Below, piece after piece: positions 59,444-64,000 of a stretch of DNA of 64,000 nt. A model generated the notes under the pieces. That model was not told the origin of the DNA, searched no databases, and saw nothing but the letters and a program-made list of their open reading frames with translations. The first letter of the stretch is position 1. Each line of letters opens with the position of its first letter. Both the position numbers and the translations under genes were made by a program. The DNA is from Gordonia polyisoprenivorans NBRC 16320 = JCM 10675 (GTDB lineage: Bacteria > Actinomycetota > Actinomycetes > Mycobacteriales > Mycobacteriaceae): positions 62,001 to 126,000 of the forward strand of contig NZ_BAEI01000077.1 in NCBI RefSeq assembly GCF_000241325.1. The letters are read 5' to 3'.

Positions 59444-61039
59444 TCAGGTGTCGTCGCGGTCGGTCAGGCCCTCGGCGAAGTCGAGCCGGCGCAATGCCTT
59501 GCGCAACACCTCGTCGTCGATCCGGCCGGCGTCGCGCTCCTCGATGAACACCTTGCGCTGCACCCGCACCAGCTTCAGTCGGATGCGATTACCTGCGGCG
59601 TTCGGACTCTCACCGATCGCCTCGGGACCCCGGCCGAGGTCCTCCCACGCCGTATTGCGTTGTGTGGTGACCCATTTGCGCAAAAACCCGATCTGATGAC
59701 GACGGACGTCATCGGGTGCCATCTCGGCTTCGATGCGGTCGAGCAGATTCTCGGCCTCACGGGTCGCGCGATCCTGCGCGCCGGCGTAGGCGAGCAACTC
59801 CTCGGTCGGATCGTCACCGGTCACCCCGAGACGCCGGATCACCCACGGCAAGGTGGTGCCCTGGATCAGCAGGGTGCCGACCACCACCACGAAGGTCAGG
59901 AACAGGATTTCCGCGCGCGCCGGGAACGGTTCACCGGAGTCGGTGTACAGCGGGATCGAGAACGCCGCGGCGAGCGAGACCACGCCGCGCATCCCGGCCC
60001 ATCCGACGACGAACACCGCGCTCGGCGTGGGTGCCGGTTCGGCGTCGCGAACCTTCCGGGAGAACACCCGCGGCAGATACGTGGCCGGAAACACCCAGAG
60101 AAAGCGGACCGCGATGACGACGGCGAGGACGATGGCCGCGTCGATGGTGATCTGTGTCCACGACTGGCCGGAGAGCCCGCGGATCAGTTCGGGCAGTTGC
60201 AAACCGATGAGCAGGAAGACGAACGCCTCGAGGATGGCATCGATGGATCGGCGCACGGCGTCGTCCTGCATGCGGGTGGCGTAGCCGAGTCGGACCGAGC
60301 GTTGTCCGAGGAACAGGCCGGCGGTGACCACCGCGATCACCCCGGAGGAATGCAGTTCCTCGGCGATGAAGTAGGTGCCGAAGGGCACCATGATCCCGAT
60401 CGCCGTTTCCATCGTCGGGTCGGTCAGCCAGTCGCGGACGCGGGCGGTCAGGTAGCCGATCGCCAGCCCCACCGCGACACCGCCCACCGCGGCGAGCAGG
60501 AACATGGAGACGCCGTTGACCACCGTCGTGGTGGCGCCGATGGCCGCGGCCAGGGCGACCCGAAGGGCGGTGAGGGCGGTTGCATCGTTGAGCAGGCTCT
60601 CCCCGCCCAGCAGCGTCATGATGCGACGGGGCAATCCGACGCGGCGTCCGATCGCCTGCGCGGACACCGCGTCCGGCGGAGCGACGACCGCACCCAGAAC
60701 CAGCGCCGCAGCAAGCGGGACATGGGGGATGCGAGCCCATGCAACGAGTCCCACCAGGATCGTCGAGAACAGTGGCAACCCGACCGCGAGCAGCCCGATG
60801 GCGCGTCGGTTGGCCCGGATCTCCTGATACGAGCTGTCCTGCGCGGCCGAGTACAGCAGCGGCGGCAGGATGACGAACAGCACGAACTCGGGGTCGAGTC
60901 CGACGTCGGGGAGCCCGGGGATCCAACAGATCCCGAGGCCGACCGCCACCAACACCAGAGGGGCCGACAAACCGAAGTGGCGGCACAGGGCGGCGATCGC
61001 GAGCGATACCGCGGCCACCAGCAGGAGTGATGCACTCAC
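59444..61039 (-). CDS. CPA1-family Na+/H+ antiporter
   Basis: The 531-residue protein has about 12 membrane helices (residues about 3-415) and a cytoplasmic tail of 110 residues. Core motifs of the NhaP/CPA1 group are visible: VLGAVVAPPDAVSAQ, GESLLNDATALTALRVAL with the conserved ND pair, and GWAGMRGVVSLAAAFS. The GTG at 61039 was chosen so that it does not overlap the divergent zinc-finger gene; an in-frame ATG at 61075 would overlap it. The tail is helical and charged (LDRIEAEMAPDDVRRHQIGFLRK). It should exchange Na+ or K+ for protons to control pH. Confidence 0.9.
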   Translation of the reverse strand: MSASLLLVAAVSLAIAALCRHFGLSAPLVLVAVGLGICWIPGLPDVGLDPEFVLFVILPPLLYSAAQDSSYQEIRANRRAIGLLAVGLPLFSTILVGLVAWARIPHVPLAAALVLGAVVAPPDAVSAQAIGRRVGLPRRIMTLLGGESLLNDATALTALRVALAAAIGATTTVVNGVSMFLLAAVGGVAVGLAIGYLTARVRDWLTDPTMETAIGIMVPFGTYFIAEELHSSGVIAVVTAGLFLGQRSVRLGYATRMQDDAVRRSIDAILEAFVFLLIGLQLPELIRGLSGQSWTQITIDAAIVLAVVIAVRFLWVFPATYLPRVFSRKVRDAEPAPTPSAVFVVGWAGMRGVVSLAAAFSIPLYTDSGEPFPARAEILFLTFVVVVGTLLIQGTTLPWVIRRLGVTGDDPTEELLAYAGAQDRATREAENLLDRIEAEMAPDDVRRHQIGFLRKWVTTQRNTAWEDLGRGPEAIGESPNAAGNRIRLKLVRVQRKVFIEERDAGRIDDEVLRKALRRLDFAEGLTDRDDT

Positions 61040-61073
61040 CCGCCTGAACCTACCGGGCGACGATAATGGGCAC

Positions 61074-61415
61074 ATGGCACTGTTAGGACGTCGTTCCCGC
61101 ACCACCGAGACCAAGGCGCAGCCGTCGACCCCGTCGGGGCGGTGTCCCGAACTCGCCGAGATCGGTCTCGACCCCGCGACCGATCCGGCCGCAGCTGCCG
61201 GACACACCGACGAGTGCGAGGACTGCATGGCCATCGGGGAGAACCACTGGTCGCATCTGCGCAAGTGTCTGGAGTGCGGGCACGTGGCGTGTTGTGACTC
61301 CTCGCCGCGCCGACACGCGACCGCGCACTTCCACTCGTCGGGGCATCCTGTCATGCGTTCGGCGGAACCCGGTGAACTCTGGCGGTGGTGCTACATCCAT
61401 CAGGTGGTCGGCTGA
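61074..61415 (+). CDS. UBP-type zinc-finger protein
   Basis: The 113-residue soluble protein contains a UBP-type zinc finger with its cysteines and histidines in place: the first pair in ECEDC, then CLECGHVACCD, followed by HATAHFHSSGHPV, which carries the histidine ligands. In eukaryotes this domain binds the C-terminal tail of ubiquitin; the bacterial version has unknown ligands. It starts 35 bases from the antiporter start on the opposite strand. Similar zinc fingers are, as I recall, also found fused to or beside actinobacterial Na+/H+ antiporters, so a functional link is plausible. Confidence 0.85.
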   Translation: MALLGRRSRTTETKAQPSTPSGRCPELAEIGLDPATDPAAAAGHTDECEDCMAIGENHWSHLRKCLECGHVACCDSSPRRHATAHFHSSGHPVMRSAEPGELWRWCYIHQVVG

Positions 61416-61522
61416 ACCTATCGTCGGCCGGTGTCCGCGCAGGTCACAGCCGTGTATCGAGTGGTGCCGACCGTGCGCGGTGTGGATGACCCACCGATCG
61501 GGTGCCACGTAGAATCCACAGA

Positions 61523-63373
61523 ATGACCTCGAACACCGAGAGCAGCGCCGCCTCTGAGGAGCCTTCGCGTCCCGACGCGCCGTCTCCGCAGGAGTTGCCG
61601 TCGTCATCTGCGCCGTCGTCGTCCGTGCAGGCGCCGGTGGTCGCGGTGCCGGTGCCGGGGGGCGAGCCGGCGGGTGAGCCCGCCGTCGGATTGCAGAAGG
61701 CGGACGCGGTCGCCCAGGCGCCCACGCAGGTGCAGGCGGTTCGTCGGCCCGCGTCCGCACCGGTCGGCCCGCCCGACATCCTCGGGACACCGTTGTCGCC
61801 GACCGCGACCCGGGTGATGGTGCTCGGTGCCGGCGAACTCGGCAAAGAACTCGTGATCGCCTTCCAGCGACTCGGCGTCGAGGTGGTCGCGGTGGATCGC
61901 TACGAAAACGCTCCCGGTCACCAGGTGGCCCATCACGCCGAGGTCATCGACATGACCGACGGCGACGCGGTGCTCGCGCTGGTGGAGAGGTATCGCCCGC
62001 ATTATGTGGTGCCCGAGATCGAGGCCATCGCGACCGAGGCGCTCGGAACAGTCGAGAAGAAGGGGCTGGCCGAGGTCATCCCGACCGCGTCGGCGGTGAT
62101 CGCAACGATGAACCGCGAGGGCATCCGTCGACTGGCCGACGAGGACCTCGGGTTGCCGACGTCGCCGTACCTGTTCGCCGGGTCGCTCGACGAGATGACC
62201 GTGGCGGTCAAGCAGATCGGCTACCCGTGTGTGGTGAAGCCGGTCATGTCGTCGTCGGGTAAGGGGCAGACCGTTCTCAAGAGCGCCGCCGACATCGAAT
62301 CCGCCTGGCAGCGCGCGACCACGGGTGGGCGCGTCGCCGGTGAACGCGTGATCGTCGAGGGTTGGGTCGATTTCGACTTCGAGATCACACTGCTCACCGT
62401 GCGTGCCATCGACCCGGCAACCGGACGACTGACCTCCCACTTCTGCGCGCCGATCGGGCACAAGCAGGTCAACGGCGACTACGTCGAGAGCTGGCAACCG
62501 CACGAGATGACCACCGATGCGCTGGGTGCCGCAACCTCGATCGCCGCACGGATCGCCACCGCGCTCGGCGACGGAAAGATCGGTGGCCGTGGCATTTTCG
62601 GCGTCGAACTGTTCGTCAAGGGCGACGACGTCTATTTCTCCGAGGTCAGTCCGCGCCCGCACGACACCGGTCTGGTCACCCTGGCCACCCAGCGACTCAG
62701 CGAATTCGAGATGCACGCACGCGCCATCCTCGGGCTGCCGGTCGACGTGACGCTGGCCTCGCCGGGGGCGTCGGCGGTGATCTACGGTCAGCTCGACGAG
62801 AAGGCGATCGGCTTCGAGAACGTCGCACGAGCACTTGCCGTGCCGGAGACCGACATTCGGCTGTTCGGCAAACCCGAGAGCTTCCATCGACGACGCGTCG
62901 GGGTGGTCACCGCGACCGCCGACGACGTCACGACGGCCCGCGAACGTGCGGTGCAGGCCGCTTCGATCGTCACCCCGGCGCCAGGGCGTGAGGCGCGTCG
63001 CGGTGCTCCCACACCGGTACCGCCCCCGGCGCCGGCACGCCCGGCCGGACCTCCGCCACGGGGGCCGGTGGGGCCACCGCCAGGTGGGCCGCAGGGTGGA
63101 CCGCCCCCGGGGATGCCGCCGCGCCCGCAGCCGGGACAACAGATGCCTCCCGGCGGGCCGGGACGCCCCCCGGGCCGGCCGCCGATGGGACCGCCTCCGG
63201 TCGCACCACCACCGGGTGGTCCGCGTCCGGGCGGGCCTCAGGGTGGTCCGCCACCGGGACCGCGTGGGCCCGGACCCGCGGGAGCGCCGGGCCCGGGGCA
63301 GCGCCCCCCGGCGGGGCCAGGGGCGCCGCGTCCGGAGGCGGCCGGGTCGGATTCCCCGGCCAAGGTCGAGTAG
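61523..63373 (+). CDS. purT: Formate-dependent GAR transformylase PurT with N- and C-terminal low-complexity extensions
   Basis: The 616-residue protein compares with about 390-420 for typical PurT. The catalytic ATP-grasp core runs from about residue 92 to 490: VMVLGAGELGKELVIAFQRLG, the ATP-binding VVKPVMSSSGKGQTV, and GGRGIFGVELFVKGDDVYFSEVSPRPHDTG. PurT makes formyl-GAR from GAR, formate and ATP in purine synthesis. An N-terminal stretch of about 90 Pro/Ala/Ser-rich residues and a C-terminal stretch of about 120 residues of Pro/Gly-rich repeats (PPPGGPQGGPPPG-like) are extra. The ATG at 61523 was chosen as a typical MTS start; the core is unaffected. The DUF456 gene follows 12 bases downstream. 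Confidence 0.92.
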   Translation: MTSNTESSAASEEPSRPDAPSPQELPSSSAPSSSVQAPVVAVPVPGGEPAGEPAVGLQKADAVAQAPTQVQAVRRPASAPVGPPDILGTPLSPTATRVMVLGAGELGKELVIAFQRLGVEVVAVDRYENAPGHQVAHHAEVIDMTDGDAVLALVERYRPHYVVPEIEAIATEALGTVEKKGLAEVIPTASAVIATMNREGIRRLADEDLGLPTSPYLFAGSLDEMTVAVKQIGYPCVVKPVMSSSGKGQTVLKSAADIESAWQRATTGGRVAGERVIVEGWVDFDFEITLLTVRAIDPATGRLTSHFCAPIGHKQVNGDYVESWQPHEMTTDALGAATSIAARIATALGDGKIGGRGIFGVELFVKGDDVYFSEVSPRPHDTGLVTLATQRLSEFEMHARAILGLPVDVTLASPGASAVIYGQLDEKAIGFENVARALAVPETDIRLFGKPESFHRRRVGVVTATADDVTTARERAVQAASIVTPAPGREARRGAPTPVPPPAPARPAGPPPRGPVGPPPGGPQGGPPPGMPPRPQPGQQMPPGGPGRPPGRPPMGPPPVAPPPGGPRPGGPQGGPPPGPRGPGPAGAPGPGQRPPAGPGAPRPEAAGSDSPAKVE

Positions 63374-63385
63374 AGCGGCCGATTC

Positions 63386-63865
63386 ATGCCCCTGTACGGC
63401 GAGGTGATCGTCGGTGTCTGTATTGCCGTGGGGCTGTTGGGGATCGTCGTCCCGGTGCTGCCCGGCACCCTGCTGGTCGCGGTGTCGATCCTGGTGTGGG
63501 CGATCATCGTCGGCGGCTGGGCCTGGGCGGTGTTCACACTCGCCGTGGTGCTGATCGGTGTCGGTGAGATCGTCAAATACGTTGTCGCCGGCCGTGTTCT
63601 GCGTCGGCACGAGATCCCCAACCGCACCATCGTGGTCGGCGGGGTGGTGGGGATCGTCGGGTTCTTCGTGGTGCCCGTCGTCGGGTTGTTCCTCGGATTC
63701 ATTGCCGGCGCACTGGTTTCCGAGCTCGTGCGGACCCGCACGGCCGGCGCGGCGTGGCGCGGCACGGTGGCGGCGACCAAGGCGGCGGTGGTGACGATCG
63801 GTATCGAGTTGTTCGGCGCGTTGCTCGCGTCGGGGACGTGGCTGGCCGGGGCGATCGCCCTGTGA
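63386..63865 (+). CDS. DUF456 family membrane protein
   Basis: The 159-residue protein has about five membrane segments. It is rich in Gly and Val and has the family's GLLGIVVPVLPGTLLV start and the GGVVGIVGFFVVPVVGLFLGFIAGALVSEL repeat of the same pattern. DUF456 proteins are widespread in actinobacteria with no assigned role. It lies 12 bases after purT and may be cotranscribed with it. Confidence 0.85.
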   Translation: MPLYGEVIVGVCIAVGLLGIVVPVLPGTLLVAVSILVWAIIVGGWAWAVFTLAVVLIGVGEIVKYVVAGRVLRRHEIPNRTIVVGGVVGIVGFFVVPVVGLFLGFIAGALVSELVRTRTAGAAWRGTVAATKAAVVTIGIELFGALLASGTWLAGAIAL

Positions 63866-64000
63866 CGACAGCAGGGCAGCCGCCCTGTGACAGACCGGCC
63901 TACGGCTCGCTGAGTACCCCGCGTGCACCGGTCATACCGCGTGCACTGGTCATCCCACGGGCGCTGTGCGCGCCGATCGGCACGATCATCGGGCCACCGA

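Noticed and set aside
63866..64000. Possible minus-strand gene end (stop at 63900-63902) reading ARGMTSARGMTGARG
   Set aside because: Only about 33 codons are visible and they are repetitive; too little sequence to support a partial gene.

Overview
The window is high-GC actinobacterial DNA, most likely from a mycolic-acid-making member of the Mycobacteriales, with Gordonia the best guess. The evidence is an ortholog of the trehalose-monomycolate transport factor TtfA, an antigen-85-like mycolyltransferase, F420-type oxidoreductases, and gene order matching the purA to fba and pyrE to ttfA blocks of Mycobacterium tuberculosis as remembered. No rRNA, tRNA, insertion sequence, prophage or CRISPR array was seen.

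Layout. 1-740: tail of a PPOX/F420 protein and a membrane protein. 1067-9195: complete kdpFABCDE potassium system, preceded by an extra 30-residue membrane peptide, with a repeat inserted in frame in kdpA. 9233-22272: a GntR regulator, an MHS-type transporter and, on the opposite strand, a six-gene operon (class III aminotransferase, FAD/Fe-S dehydrogenase, aldehyde dehydrogenase, DoeA-like ectoine hydrolase, class I aminotransferase, M20 deacetylase). The same ATTGTCAACAAT operator lies upstream of the regulator and of the operon. Together these look like an ectoine-type catabolic system with an M20 enzyme in place of the usual DoeB deacetylase. 22309-26135: LLM oxidoreductase, GtrA, MarR plus DJ-1/PfpI under a double palindrome, and a 2-hydroxyacid dehydrogenase.

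26152-36260 is conserved core: ttfA, pyrE, a SpoU methyltransferase, a secreted PAP2 phosphatase, two DedA proteins, fba, an Rv0361-type protein with a huge acidic segment, and a DUF3151 protein. 36286-46257 is an accessory block between the Rv0360c-like and Rv0359-like genes: FUSC protein, amidase, YrdB-like protein, a CDF metal exporter behind a metal-sensor-type palindrome, and a TetR-linked cluster (two polytopic membrane proteins and a FAD monooxygenase) whose two transcription units carry the same 28-bp operator. The core resumes at 46288-49180 with an M50 protease, an Rv0358-like protein and purA.

49366-64000 holds an aldehyde dehydrogenase, the mycolyltransferase-like protein, a ureohydrolase plus NCS1 permease divergent from a PucR regulator, a membrane adenylate cyclase, a secreted protein, a CPA1 antiporter next to a UBP zinc finger, purT with long low-complexity extensions, and a DUF456 protein. 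Functions rest on motifs and remembered family sequences; no search was run.
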